A stretch of DNA of 47,104 nt from Prorocentrum cordatum (GCA_963575745.1 CAUYUJ010014262.1:374935-422038); one strand, 5' to 3'; positions 21,936 to 32,660 are shown, numbered from the stretch's first letter. Numbers and translations are program-made. Notes: generated from the sequence alone by a model not told the origin.

Positions 21936-21990
21936 AGGAGGAGGAGCAGGAGGAAGAGGAGGAGAAGGAGGAGGAGGAGAAGGAACGACA
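21936..21990 (+). repeat. (GAG)n tract at the LINE-B 5' edge
   Basis: GAG/GAAG triplets immediately upstream of LINE-B in element orientation. Confidence 0.85.
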
Positions 21991-22829
21991 GGGTTGGGCT
22001 CCACAGGGCCCCGGCACCAGCTCGTCAGCCCGAGCCGCTTCCTTTCACAGCGCCCACGGCCAGGCAAGGGCCCCCAGAGGCCGAAAATCGCCAGATTCCT
22101 CCCGATGGGAATGTGTTCACAACGCGAGGGGAGGGCTCGGTCTTCGTCCCGATTCTCTTCGTATTCCTTGGCGGTCCCTGAGATCCGACGTGGTTTCAAA
22201 CATGAAGAGATGGAAACGACTGGCGCCCCAGACCCAGTCGTCTGGGTAGTCGAAGCCAATCTGGCGCCAATCTGGCAGGCCCAATCTGGCAAACGGGGGC
22301 AATCTGGCGAGGGAGCCAACGCGAATCCAGTCTGGCGAATAACCCAAATCATCCAGTTTGGCCGGGCCAGATTGGCCCTTGGGGCCCAATCCAATCTGAC
22401 AGTCTGGCCTTCGACTACCCAGGTCGTCCTGCACCGCTCCTCGAGCTGGGGCGATCTGTGCGGGTCTCGGGGCCAGAGCCCGAGCGAAAACGCCGGGTGT
22501 GCGAGAGAAAAAATGCGACGCCCAGAACGGAGGCACGGGCCCCCGACCGCTCATGTTGCTCCCATCGTACTTCAGGACCACGTCCCAGAAATCATTTCGA
22601 GCACCCACACAAGCGTCGAAAGAGTGTCGAAAGAGTGTCGAGAGTGTCGAAAGAGTCTCCCAGGGCCCGACACGTGAAAACCCTCGACTTTGAGAATGTT
22701 TTCCTGGTGCTCGAAATTCATTCTGGTGATCAAGGCTAAAGTAGGTTGGAACATCATAAACCGAGAGGCCGAAATCTATAAACAACCTCCGCCTCGCCCC
22801 GATCGAAAGCAGCACGAAGCCAGGATCTC
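21991..22829. other. intronic repeats: dispersed GGCCGAAA family, CCAATCTGGC cluster, 11-bp array
   Basis: A plus-oriented copy of the dispersed family lies at 22040-22140. At 22250-22410 the decamer CCAATCTGGC recurs in both orientations (also CCAGATTGG). At 22612-22660 AGTGTCGAAAG repeats in tandem. No gene seen. Confidence 0.6.
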
Positions 22830-22934
22830 AAGGGCCGTGCCGATCCTCTGCTGCTCAAACAGGCCCGGAGGGTGGCAGCGGTAGAACTCCCGGTACAGCC
22901 CGTGGACTCCCTTCTTGAGCAGGGGCCGACCGTC
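22830..22934 (-). CDS. exon 5, fucosyltransferase-like
   Basis: The minus strand from 22934 reads DGRPLLKKGVHGLYREF, then YRCHPPGLFEQQRIGTAL, 35 codons in phase 0. Acceptor ATGCCAG precedes it. The frame-consistent donor is GAGATC, a GA donor of the kind dinoflagellates tolerate. Joining to exon 6 gives ...RIGTAL|SLWPLLA... in frame. In GT23-type enzymes a W/LxxxLxxYxxRP-like segment precedes HVRxGDK by a few dozen residues, and the YREFYRCHPP stretch sits where that segment is expected. The exon is not visible as a long ORF; it was found by reading splice-bounded frames. Confidence 0.6.
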
Positions 22935-23946
22935 CTGGCATTCCTATAGGCCTACCACGAAATGCTCTTCCACGAGCGTCCTAAGAACAAAAGCCAGGTT
23001 CCCAGAACACTAGCCCGACGTGTTAAAACAAGACGACCTCAGCCAGAAACGTTCTGAGAACACTTCGCGCAGACCACAAAATGTTCTTAGAACATGTTTT
23101 GGTGGGTCTATAGACCAGACCCCCGACGTGGTGATTTTTTCAACACGGGGCCGCCAGAAGTCTCGACCCATTCCCTGGGACCGCTTTTTCACCCTGAGCT
23201 GTTTTTTGACGCTCCCGACGAGGCCCAGGAAGGGCCCCCGGAGGCCGAAAGTAGCGAAACAAAAACGTCGTGATTTTCGTTCACAACGCGAGGGCGTCTG
23301 GGTTCCCAGAGATCCGACGTCGAAATATTTTCAAGACGGGTCCCGGGAAGCCTCGACCCATCCCCCGGGACCCGTTTTTCGTCCTGAATAATCGCTTTTG
23401 GACGGTCCCAGGGCCCGGCGAGGGCCCCCGGAGGCCGAAAGCGGCAACAAACAAAAATCTCTGACTTGATTTTTCAATACGTCGGGGATGGACAGACCCC
23501 CCTTTCGTAAAACGTGGTTTAGTGAAAACGACCTGAGGCCCAAACCTGGCGGGCGCAAGCCTGGAAAACAGCGGCCACGGCGCCCTCTCGAGAACCGAAA
23601 ACGGAAAATCCACTAATCGACGTGTCACTGTTGGGGGTTCTGTCCAGCCCCGACTCTTGCGTCCAGATGTCGTCCAGGTTTGGTCCACATGCCAGCCGCA
23701 TCCGAAAACTCCGGACGACACCCCCAACACCGCGAGGGGTCGGGGATCCCCTGAGGCACACACGAAGGACCACACGTTCACGCTGCTGCCCTCGAGCCCT
23801 CGAGCCCTCGAACCGCCACCGACATCCTCCCCGCATCAACGACCCTCCCCTGAGGGCCCCTGGGGGCTCTGCCCACCCCCGACTACGTCGGATCTCTGGG
23901 CCTGGTGGGCCCCTGGGCGAGCCAGGGCGCCGCGCCCCTGCCCGAC
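22935..23946 (-). other. intron 4 with two tandem copies of the dispersed repeat family
   Basis: Two head-to-tail plus-oriented copies (about 23150-23330 and 23330-23470) carry CCCGGGACC...TTTTTC...GGGCCCCCGGAGGCCGAAA. The rest is unremarkable. Donor GTCGGG of exon 4 and acceptor ATGCCAG of exon 5 bound the intron. Confidence 0.6.
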
Positions 23947-24089
23947 CTTCGGGCACTCGCCGTGCCCCCCCGGCCCCTGCGGCCCCCAGCGCCGGGCCCA
24001 CTCGGCCTCGGGGAGGGCCTCGGTCCAGAAGGGGGCCAGGCCGTAGCCCAGCCACTCCTCGGAGGGGCAGCGGACCAGCCTCCAGGGTG
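23947..24089 (-). CDS. exon 4, fucosyltransferase-like
   Basis: 143 nt. The first two bases (CA) complete the codon begun by the last G of exon 3 (GCA, Ala), then PWRLVRCPSEEWLGYG, LAPFWTEALPEAEWARRW and GGHGECPK, ending in phase 0. Acceptor GTCGTAG, donor GTCGGG. Conserved-looking Cys/Trp positions occur, but no motif is diagnostic by itself. The exon is assigned to the gene by strand, phase and location between exons 3 and 5. Other frames are also open because of GC richness, so phase continuity is the main evidence. Confidence 0.55.
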
Positions 24090-25090
24090 CTACGACAGCA
24101 GCCCCTCCAGACCTACAGAGGGACCTATCGGGACGGCTTTTCAAAACCTCGGGTGGATGCTTCAGCTGTCGAGGTCCTGGTGCCATGTTGCAGCCCTCGA
24201 GGAAGGCCTGGGCCATCACCCCTCCCTTGGCCGCCCCCGACGAGGCCCCGACCCCAGACTTCCGACGTCGTGATTTCTTCACAACATCGACCCCCAAGGG
24301 TCTCGATCCCTTTCCCCAGGACCAGTTTTTCATTCTGAGTCGTTGTTTAACGGCCCCGAGGCCCGGCAAGGGCCCCTGGAGACCGAAAATAGTAAAAAAT
24401 CTCCCGTCCTGGATCTTTTCACAACGCGTGGGGGTCTGGGAAGGATTTGAGGTTTGAGTTTTTCGGGCGTCTTCGAAGGCTGTTGGCGGTTTATTCTGGC
24501 CTCGGCGGGGGTGCCTTATCCAGCGGCTGCGCTTCTACTAAAGGGCGCTCCTGGGCCCGCATGGCCGCCAGAGGCCCGAGTTATAACCCGAAGCCTAGAC
24601 GATGAGGATCACTGAGGGGGACCAGCTCAGGTTAGGAGGCAGCTACTGGCAGGTCTTCGTCGGAAAAATCCAAGAAGGAATTAAGCCCCATCGGGGGGCT
24701 ACTACGCTGGATTAGGCCGCGGATTAAGCGGGATTGAGCTGGATTGCGCTGGATTAGACCAGATTCAGCTGGACTTGAGACCGGGGCGAAGTCAGAATCT
24801 GACCTCCCAGGAGTTGCATCCGAACTCAAGGTATAGGGGAGAACGTCGACTCGGGACCGGCGATGCATCGCCGACAAATCGGCGGTGTAGGCCCCCGAGG
24901 GGCAAACCGCACGTTCCCGGGCGGGGTGTGCTGTCGGGCCCCTCTCGGCGATCTCCGTGGGCGGCTGGGGGTCGCCACCCTGAGCCCATCCCCGCTCCCA
25001 GACCTTCCTCGAGGGCCCAACCAATAGCGCCAGGACCTCGCCATCTAGAACCCTGTCGAGGTTCTAGTTAGCGGCGCGCAAAGGGGGCCA
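24090..25090. other. intron 3, part: dispersed repeat copy; no gene
   Basis: A plus-oriented copy of the dispersed family at 24270-24440. At 24700-24780 GGATTAG(C/A) words recur in a loose array. A short segment near 24560-24585 (GAGGCCCGAGTTATAACCC) is an inverted relative of segments at 29992 and 45861. Confidence 0.5.
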
Positions 25091-25216
25091 GGAGGAGGGG
25101 GGAAGGCTTCTTAGAAGCACCCCTGCTTCTTAGAAGGCCCCGGCCTTCCGTCTATAGGGAAGGCCAGCGCCTTCTAAGGAGCAGGGGTGCTTCTAAGAAG
25201 CCTTCCCCCCTCCTCC
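25091..25216. mobile_element. foldback element: 59-bp arms around an 8-bp loop
   Basis: Left arm 25091-25149 and right arm 25158-25216 are reverse complements with about four mismatches; the loop is GTCTATAG (25150-25157). Within each arm GGCTTCTTAGAAGC is itself palindromic. Diverged relatives lie at 3028-3170 and inside 32428-32550 and 42530-42650. Non-coding. Likely a non-autonomous foldback/MITE-type element. Confidence 0.8.
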
Positions 25217-25408
25217 TTCCTACCCACCCCTCTGCGCGTCGCCGATCTAAGCAGTCCAGATAGGTCTATAGGTCTGGAGGGCTAACTGTTGCTGGCGCTC
25301 TGGGAGGTCCGGGCTGAAGGCGGCCCCTGCTCCTCGGCCGAGGCGCGGGCCACGCACACGGCGCACTCCTGCTGGCAGGAGGGCGCCACCCGATGCAGCT
25401 AGCCCTTA
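25217..25408. other. short open segment, both strands; no secure gene
   Basis: The minus strand reads CQQECAVCVARASAEEQ and stops at 25281. The plus strand is also open. No splice pair fits the host gene phase, so no exon is called. Confidence 0.3.
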
Positions 25409-25663
25409 GGTCGGGCACGTCCTCCCACAGGCGGCTTCTGGGCGACAACTAAAACAAAATACTCGAGCAGCACTCCAAACAAAGGATCCCAAATGGTCAA
25501 ACATCGTCCCCAGACTAGCGTTTCACTATTTTGGCGAGAAATGAAAATAACCAAAAGATGCCCCAAAATAGTCAAATATAGTGAACAACGGACAAAAACG
25601 TCCCCAGACCAACTTGTCAGCTTTTGAAATGCTCCCCCCCCGTAGAGGGACGGGCCCCCGACC
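25409..25663. mobile_element. TIR element of the GTCGGGC family, about 255 bp
   Basis: Left end GGTCGGGCACGTCCTCCCAC and right end (reverse complement) GGTCGGGGGCCCGTCCCTCT are imperfect inverted repeats. The AT-rich interior contains repeated GTCAAA(C/T)AT / CGTCCCCAGAC motifs. No transposase. Confidence 0.5.
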
Positions 25664-28258
25664 GAGAAGCTGCCCCGAGAGCCTGCTGGCGTCGCCGTTC
25701 TCTCTTGCATGGCCACGGGCCGGCACGGCCGCCCCTCCTCCTCGCCAGGGCCCGGGAGCCCGGCGTGCGCGTGTGTGTGTGCGCCGCCCCTGCCCGGCCA
25801 GGAAGGCGGCCTGCACCCGGGGCATCCGACGGCGTGCCGTGCGCCCAGGGCGCGGCCCCCGGAGGTCGGGGGGCGTCCAGGAGGGTCGGGCGAAAGGGGG
25901 GGATAGCAAAGCGGGGGGGTGAGAATCAGCTCACGTAGCTGATTTTCCCGGCGCCTCCCGGCGCCGGAGGCGGCTGTGTATCGAGGAATGGGCCCCTCGG
26001 TTTCGTAACCCCCCCTTTCCCAATCCCCCCCTTTCGCCCGGCCCGAGTCCAGGAGGGGGGCCTCCGAGAAGGGGGGGCCCGCATATCAGGGGCCGCGGCG
26101 TGTGCGCGGGCAAGGGGGGGGACCAGGGGACGCATGGAAAGAAGAAGAATAATAATGAGTTGGAGGAGAAGGAAAGAAAGAACATAACGATGAACAACAA
26201 TATTCAGAAACATAAGAGTACGAATAATAACTATACGAACAAAAAACCGAATACATCATAATAATGCTAAGGAAAAGAAAAAGAAGAAGGAACCATATAA
26301 GAATCATAATAAGAAGAAGAAGCAGAAGAAGAGGGGGCCATGAAGTCCCGTGAGATATCGTGGCTCCGGCCATGTCCACACCCACACACAAACCTAGTCG
26401 CATGTCCTTCCAGAGTGCCAAAACAATAGCCCTCCAGACCTGTATAGAGACCGATCTGGACGGCTTAAAGAACATCGACTGGGTTTTGCATGTCGAGGTC
26501 CTGGTGTTGCGTTTTAGCCCTCGAGGAAGGCCTGGGCCTCTTGGCCGCCCCCGAAGAGGCCCCGCCCCCAGACCCCCGAGGTGTGGATTTGTTGAAATCG
26601 TCCACCACCAAAGCTCTCGATCCCTTCGCCGGGATCCGTTGTTCATCCTATGACCTATGAGTCGTTGTTTGACGGCCCCGAGGCCCTGTAAGGGCCCACG
26701 GAGGCCGAAAATTGTGAAAAAATCCCGTCGTGATCTTTTTCACAACGCAATGGGGGTCTGGGAAGAGGACCCCCCCCCACGCCCCTGGGGTGGCCTCTCC
26801 TCCCGGACTGATCCGTGCTCGGCCCCAGGGGCCCGCCCGACACGCAGCGAAGTCCCCGAAAGATCCCCGAGAGATCGGGGATCTTCTGACCCGGGTCAAT
26901 GCAGACCCGGGTCAGCCAGGCCTTGCAGAATCCTGCAAGATCCTGCAAGACCCTGCACCCAAACCTGGGTCAATGCGAAGGATCCTGCAAGATCCTGCAG
27001 GATCCTGCGCCCAAGCCCGGGTCAATGGGAGCCTGGCTCTGCAGGATCCTGCAAGATCTGGCGCTCTGGCTGACCCCCGTTTGCATTGACCCCCGTCTCA
27101 AGGCTCCCGAAGAGAGCGGTAGGCAGATCGGCCGGGGCCCGACAGGAACCAGATCGCCGATCCGAACCCTGCAGCACCGGGGGGGCGCTGGTGAATCCAG
27201 ACCCCCCCGCGTTGTGCAAAAAAACAATATTTGGCCTGCCAGAGGTTGTGCAAAAAACAAAATTCGGCCCCTGCTGGTGAATCCAGACCCCCCCCACGAT
27301 GGGAGGTTTTTCGCTATATTCGGCTTCTGGGGCCCTTGCCGGGCCTCGGGGCCGTCAGAGAAGGACTCGGGATGAAAAACTGGTCCCGGGGAAGGGATCA
27401 AGACCTCTTGGGGTCTGGGAAGGAATGTGCCCAGGAGGCTTCCCAGGCAGGCTCGCGACGCGGAGCGAGACTCCAGGCGGGAAGTCTTTCTCGCCGTGTT
27501 CGGCCCCTGCCGGGCCCTCGCCGGGCCCTGGCCCCGGCGAAAAAAAGAGCGACTCAGGATGAAGAGCCGGTCCTGGGATTTTTTTTCCAGGCAAAGCCAT
27601 GCGGTACAGATTTTAAGTGTTTCGTCTGGCAACACTACAGGGTTAATACATCCTCTGGTCTGTCCCCGCCGGACTACAAACGCAAGTGTACACAAAGTGT
27701 AGACAACTGCTAAGATACATCATGTGGACTTGCTAAGATAGATCATGCTGGGGAAAGAGTCGAGACCTCGGGGGAACGCGCATTCAAAAGACTGTCTGGG
27801 CCCAAACCCTGGAGGATTCCTTCTCTGATCATGGCGGCGGCAATGGGCCTGGCCAGTCCACGATTGGAGTTTCACCGGCATCCAGACCCTGGACTCTTAT
27901 TCCTTCTGAGTGCCAACGTTGCAAAACACATGCGAGATCGCAAACAATCTCAATCGGAGCCCTAGGCCCCATCTTTCTGCGCCATTTTCGATCTCTGAGG
28001 CTCCAACGAACGGCTCGAACACATTGAGACGCCACGATCTAAGGACATGGTTCCTTACCCAGAGATGCAAGTTCCCGAATCTATCGAGACGGGGTCCCCT
28101 GAAATCCCGCCCCTTTCCCCAGGACCGGATTTCATCCTGGGCCGCTGTTTGACGTTCCCGGGGCCCGGTGAGGGCCCCCAGAAGCCGAAAACGGTGAAAA
28201 ACCTCGGGTCCTGATTTTCCAGGGCGCAAACATGTCTGGGTAGATCCAGTGCCCTTAC
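25664..28258. other. intron 3, main part: dispersed repeats, AT-rich purine tract, GATCCTGCA cluster
   Basis: 25.7-26.1 kb is GC-rich unique sequence. 26130-26330 is an AT-rich, GAA/AAT-rich tract. Plus copies of the dispersed family lie at 26610-26770 and 28085-28240; minus copies at 27295-27430 and 27478-27600. At 26880-27075 the words GATCCTGCA and CCCGGGTCAATG recur, several times in palindromic form (GACCCGGGTC, TCCTGCAGGA). No gene recognised. Confidence 0.55.
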
Positions 28259-28391
28259 CTTTCGCACCGGCCCCTGTCAGGGCCGCCGGCGCGGGCGCGC
28301 ACTCGCGTGCATGCAGATGGCGCCCTCCGGGCTGGGCGTAGGCCCGGAGGTGCTGCAGGCTCGAGAAGGTCCAGCCGAACCCCGCGCCGAC
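28259..28391 (-). CDS. exon 3, fucosyltransferase-like
   Basis: 133 nt from 28391: VGAGFGWTFSSLQHLRAYAQ, PGGRHLHARECAPAPA and ALTGAGAK plus one base. Acceptor CCCGTCAG, canonical donor GTAAGG. The phase joins exon 2 (phase 0) and exon 4 (phase 1) exactly. A G-x-GFG...LQHLRAYA...GR pattern resembles the glycine-rich region of fucosyltransferases (G-x-G-x-x-x-H-x-x-x-x-L-x-x-A). Recognition of the family at this exon alone would be weak; it gains weight from exon 6. Confidence 0.62.
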
Positions 28392-28584
28392 CTGACGGGG
28401 CCCAACCCAGCAGGCAGAATTGCGTCGATAAAAAGAGGACAGGGTTACGGCGAAAAAAAAAAACACTGGAGGCTTCTGGCCATTGTCGGCCTCCGGGGGC
28501 CCTCGCCGGACGCATGGGTCGTCAAAAACTACGCAGGATGGGAAAAGGAACGCCCATAATTAGCATCGTGGGCGTCCAAGAGGT

Positions 28585-29158
28585 GAGTAGGAGGAGGAGA
28601 AGGAGGAGGAGAAGAGGGCGGAGGAGGAGGAGGAGGAGGAGGAGGAGAAGAGGGCGGAGGAGGAGGAGGAGGAGGAGGAGGAGGAGAAGGAAGGAGGAGG
28701 AGGAGGAGGAGGAGGAGGAGGAGGAGGAGGAGGAGGAGGGAGGAGGAGGAGGAGGAGGAGGAGGAGGAGGAGGAGGAGGGAGGAGGAGGAGGAGGAGGAG
28801 GGGAGGAGGAGGAGGAGGAGGAGGAGGAGGAGGAGGAGGAGGAGGAGGAGGAGGAGGAGGAGGAGGAGGAGGAGGAGGAGGAGGAGGGAGGCGGAGGAGG
28901 AGGGAGGAGGAGGAGGAGGAGGAGGAGGAGGCGAGGAGGGCGAGGAGGAGGAGGAGGAGGAGGAGGAGGAGGAGGAGGAGGAGGAGGAGGAGGAGGAGGA
29001 GGAGGAGAGGAGGAGGAGGAGGAGGCGGAGGAGGAGGAGGAGGAAGAGGAAGAGGAAGAGGGGGAGGAGGGAGGGAGGAGGAGGAGAGGAGGAGGGGAGG
29101 AGGAGGAGGAGGAGAGGAGGAGGGGGAGGAGGAGGAGGAGGGCGAGGAGGAAGAGGAC
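28585..29158 (+). repeat. giant (GAG)n tract, about 0.57 kb
   Basis: Almost uninterrupted GAG/GGA triplets with scattered GCG, GAA and GGG. It is a long homopurine/homopyrimidine tract within the intron between exons 2 and 3. The very long Arg/Glu/Gly or Ser/Leu/Pro ORFs on both strands are by-products. Confidence 0.97.
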
Positions 29159-30916
29159 AAGGGAAGGAGGACGAAGATGAGCAGGGGGAGGAGGGGTGGG
29201 TCACAAATCATGGCCCGAGGCATCTGCGCGGACAGGGGGGGGGGAACCAGCGGACGCATGGAAAGAAAAGGGGTAGGTCATGCATGACTTCTGGGGAGAC
29301 TTAATGGCCTGCGGCCAGGAGAGGAAGGACGAGGGGGAGGGCGAGGAGGGGAGCACGAGGGGCGAGGAGGAAGAGCGGGGAGGAGGGCGAGGAGGGGAGG
29401 GGCGAGGAGGGGGAGGACGAGCTTTGCTGCCATCCAACAATTGCTTTGGGGGGGGGAGGGGGCGCAGCGTTAAAGACCAATCGCCGTTGGTCGTCACCCC
29501 TGCGCCGCCCCCGAGACACCGCTGCTCCCCGGACTTGTCCCAGGGCGCGCTCTGACCAAGAGTTCGGGGCGAATCCAGCGGTGGCGGCGGGCGAGGGCCT
29601 CCCATGAGCCCCGAAGAGACGAACACGATCGAGGCAAGGGTAGCAGTGCCGGTACCTTTTCCATAAAAAAAACGAACATAGATTTGTTTCACGACGTGGG
29701 CCCTCAGAAATCTCGACATTCCCCAAGACGGGTGTTCTATCCCGAGCCGATTTGTTCTATACTCCCGGGGCCGGGGCCCAACGAGGGCCCCAAGAGGCCG
29801 AAAGAATTGAAAAACGACCGTCGCAGATTGTTGCCCGATGCGAGAGGGGTCATCTCACAAAACATCCGACCGGAACCCTCGGGCCGAATCGATCCGTGAG
29901 AGCCCCGGGGCCCGACGAGGGGCAAAATCGCCGGCTGTGACAAAGCTGCGACGCCCGAATCTCAGGGTCGGCCCAACCACTTAGGCTTTTGGGTCATAAC
30001 TCGGGCCTCTGCCGGCCGATGGGGGCGATTCTGGCACCCCCGGGCACGCCCTCGGCGAGGCGCAGCTGCTGCTCAGCATCCCGAGGTTCGACAACCGCGG
30101 GGAGACGACCCGAACACCTCGAACCTCGCAGCTCGCACCCCGAACCTCGAACCTCGAACCTCGACGCCGAACCCGACGCCGACCAGCCCTGGCAGCGACC
30201 ACGCCACCAGCAGCTCGCACCGCGCGCCGGGGCCCGCCGCCGGCGGCCCGGCGGCGGCGGCGCGCGCCGCCGGGCCGCCCGCCGCCAGGGCCGCCAGGGC
30301 CACGGGCGCCGCGGGCGCCGCCGCGGCGGCGCCGCCCTCAGCGCCGCGCAGGGCCGCGGCGGCGCCGCCCTCGGCGCCGCGCAGGGGGGCGAGGAGCGCC
30401 CTGCTCGCCGACACGCAGGGCGTGGCCCATGGGCAGGAGTGGCCCTCTGGTGCGCGGCTTTCCACAGGGGCCGCGGCGCGGTCAGATTCCGAGCACGGTC
30501 GGCCCGCTTTTCATCAGGGCGCACTGCTGCAGCCGATGCGTCGTGAAGACGCTGCTTCAGCCGATCTGTCGTGCAGGCACGGCGTTCTTGAATTTTTGAA
30601 CTCCAGCGGTGGTCTGCCAGGGTGAGGTGAGGATCGCTGTGAACACCCCCCGGCCTGCGAGCCGCAGCCCCTGACCCAGACTGGACGCACGAGAAGGGTG
30701 CAAGGGCCTTGGAGGGCCCTGTCGACACTTTGCGAACAAGGCGCGACCAGCGAAAGCGGCCAAGGAGGAGGAGAGGAAGGAGGAGGAGAGGGAGGAGGAG
30801 GAGGAGGAGGAGGAGGAGGAGGAGGCGGAGGAGGAGGCGGAGGAGGAGGAGGCGGAGGAGGAGGAGGAGGAGACTGTGCGCAGGCCACGGCTGGGGCCGC
30901 CCCTGCGGGCCCGTAC
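29159..30916. other. intron 2, rest: GAG patch, dispersed repeats, very GC-rich island
   Basis: Further GAG-rich patches at 29310-29420 and 30765-30870. A plus copy of the dispersed family at 29690-29860. A segment at 29517-29670 recurs at 46360-46485. 30200-30420 is almost entirely G/C (GCCGCC/GGCGGC). An ACTCGGGCCTCTG segment near 29998 recurs near 45867. An open minus-strand frame at 30450-30600 is not assignable. Confidence 0.5.
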
Positions 30917-30999
30917 CAGAGGCCGCCCCGTCGACGGGTCACACTCTGTGCGCGTGGCCGACCTGCCGTAGAAGGACCGCTTCATGAAGCCAGCCTCGC
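30917..30999 (-). CDS. exon 2, fucosyltransferase-like gene
   Basis: 83 nt. The first two bases (GC) complete the codon started by exon 1 (GGC, Gly), then EAGFMKRSFYGRSATRTE and CDPSTGRPL, ending in phase 0. The acceptor is strong (TCTTCTCCTGCAG); the donor is GTACGG. It joins exon 3 in frame. No family motif by itself; it belongs to the N-terminal part of the protein. Confidence 0.55.
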
Positions 31000-31723
31000 C
31001 TGCAGGAGAAGAGACAAGCCTTGCGACCAGCGTTTTTTTGCTCTTCTGGGATCTCTGCGAGCGGGGGGGCCGCCGCTGGGCCCAGGACAAGCAGAGACGG
31101 ATCCTGGACGAGAAAATACTCTCGGGGAATGAGTCGACGATCGGGACCTCTGGGGCTTAGTGGGCTCTGGGAACGACAGGACCGTGTATGTAACAGTGTA
31201 CCGGTTCCGTGTCTTGCCGTTTTTGTTTTTGTTTGCTGGTTCCGACGCCGTTTTTTGCTGTTGCTGGTTCCGTCGCTTTCCGCTTCCGGTTCCAGTTCTT
31301 ATCCCGGAGCCGTTTTTGCTGCCGTTCCCGGCTGCCGTGCCTTCTTACCACTTCCATGTTCAAGAAGCACTCTTTCGAGAGAGGTGAATAACGGCCCTGC
31401 CGCTTCTGGGGCCCACGAAGCTCTGGGGCCGCCTCAAGTGCAGAAGAACCCTGAGATCCTGGCGTCGCAATTTGGCTCACAGCGGGCAGGGCCCCTTCAC
31501 ACACGCTTCGCGGCCCCAGCCGAGAAGGCAAGCCGGCACCTCCCGAGAGGTCTTCGGGTGCTCTCTCGTCGTTTCGGAGGCCCGAGCTGACCCGAAAACC
31601 CAAAGCAAGCTGTCAGACACGGATCCGCCGACCCTTCGGCGTGTGAAAGACGCGGTCGTCGTCGTCGTCGCTGTCGTCGCAGTCACTGGGTCCTCCTCCT
31701 CCTCCAGCGCGCCACTGACGTCC
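31000..31723. other. intron 1, part: no gene; copy of the GAGATCCTGGCGTCGC segment
   Basis: CTGAGATCCTGGCGTCGCA occurs on the plus strand at about 31444-31462. 31200-31340 is a GTTCCG/TTCCGG-rich stretch. No secure exon found. Confidence 0.45.
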
Positions 31724-32660
31724 TGCCCCTCCCTCCCATCCCTTACCATGGCGTAGATCTCTCTATTCGCACAGTCGGACGTCGACCAGAGCAATGATCC
31801 CGAGAGCGTGCGCGATGCATCGTAGAGCACGGCATAGCAGGGCGTAGAAGAGCACGGCAGAGCGTAGTATGTCATAGCATCGCGTGGCGTGGCGTAGTGA
31901 AGACTTGCATCACAACGCATTGCATCGCAAATAATGGCATCGAACAGCGGAACAGAACAGAACAGAACATGGCACAGCATGGCGTTGAAGATCAAAGCGT
32001 AGCATGGCATAGCATGACGTGGCACTGCGTTGTCAAGCACTGCATCTCCTAGCATTGCAGCTGAAGGCATGGCACCGCACAATGGAACACCACATAGCAT
32101 TGCACTGCATGCCGTGGCATGGCACTGGAAATAATGACGCCAGCGCTGCGGCGGGAGCACGATTCGGAACGGGCGGAAGCGCGGAAATGAGTCCAGCGCT
32201 GCAGCGGGAGCACGATTCGGAACGAGCGGAAGGCCGAAAATGAGGCCAGCGTTCTCAGCGGGAGTAACAATTTGAAAGAAAAAAAAAAAACTAGTGAGAA
32301 CCCAACTCCCGAGAATCCGGTGTAAAAAAACAGTGCGCGCAGGTGGGCCGAACATATTCCGCACGTCATCAGGGGAGAGAGGAGAGTAGCATTCATATTG
32401 TGTAATTGTTGAGGGGCGGGCCTTCTCAGAAGGCTCGGAAGTCCCCCGTCCTTCTGAGAAGTTCCCTAAGCCTCCCCCGAAGACACAGAACCCATTTCTC
32501 AGAAGGCGCGAGGGCTTCTGAGAAGCCCCCCCGCCTTCTGAGAAGGCGTCCCAGACATGCGACGTCCGTTTTTTGTCTATACGCGACCCCCGAAGTCCCG
32601 ACCCTTCCCCCGGGACCGTTTCTTCATCCCGAGCCGTGTCTTGACGGTCCCGAGGCGCAG
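31724..32660 (+). repeat. long direct repeat, copy 1 (partner 41941-42760)
   Basis: Shared landmarks: CCCTTACCATGGCGTAGATC then CTCTATTCGCACAG (31742 / 41960); a region of roughly 10-bp CATGGCATAG-type repeats (31835-32130; shorter in copy 2); AATAATGACGCCAGCGCTGC; GAGAACCCAACTCCCGAGAATCC; then CCTTCTCAGAAGG hairpin motifs and a dispersed-family start. Copies are clearly homologous but diverged by substitutions and indels. They lie outside the DIRS-type element on both sides. Confidence 0.85.

Noticed and set aside
25266-25405. Extra exon with CQQECAVCVAR between exons 3 and 4
   Set aside because: Exons 3 and 4 already join in frame; both strands are equally open here and no splice pair fits.
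26880-27075. CRISPR-like or regulatory array of GATCCTGCA words
   Set aside because: Spacing is irregular and spacers are not unique; ordinary low-order repeat in a eukaryotic intron.
28522-29287. Very long ORFs rich in Arg/Glu/Gly or Ser/Leu/Pro over GAG/CTC tracts (also 400-590, 1450-1960, 30550-31130, 44155-44940, 45223-46000)
   Set aside because: They consist of triplet microsatellite read in any frame; no domains, and all frames are open together.
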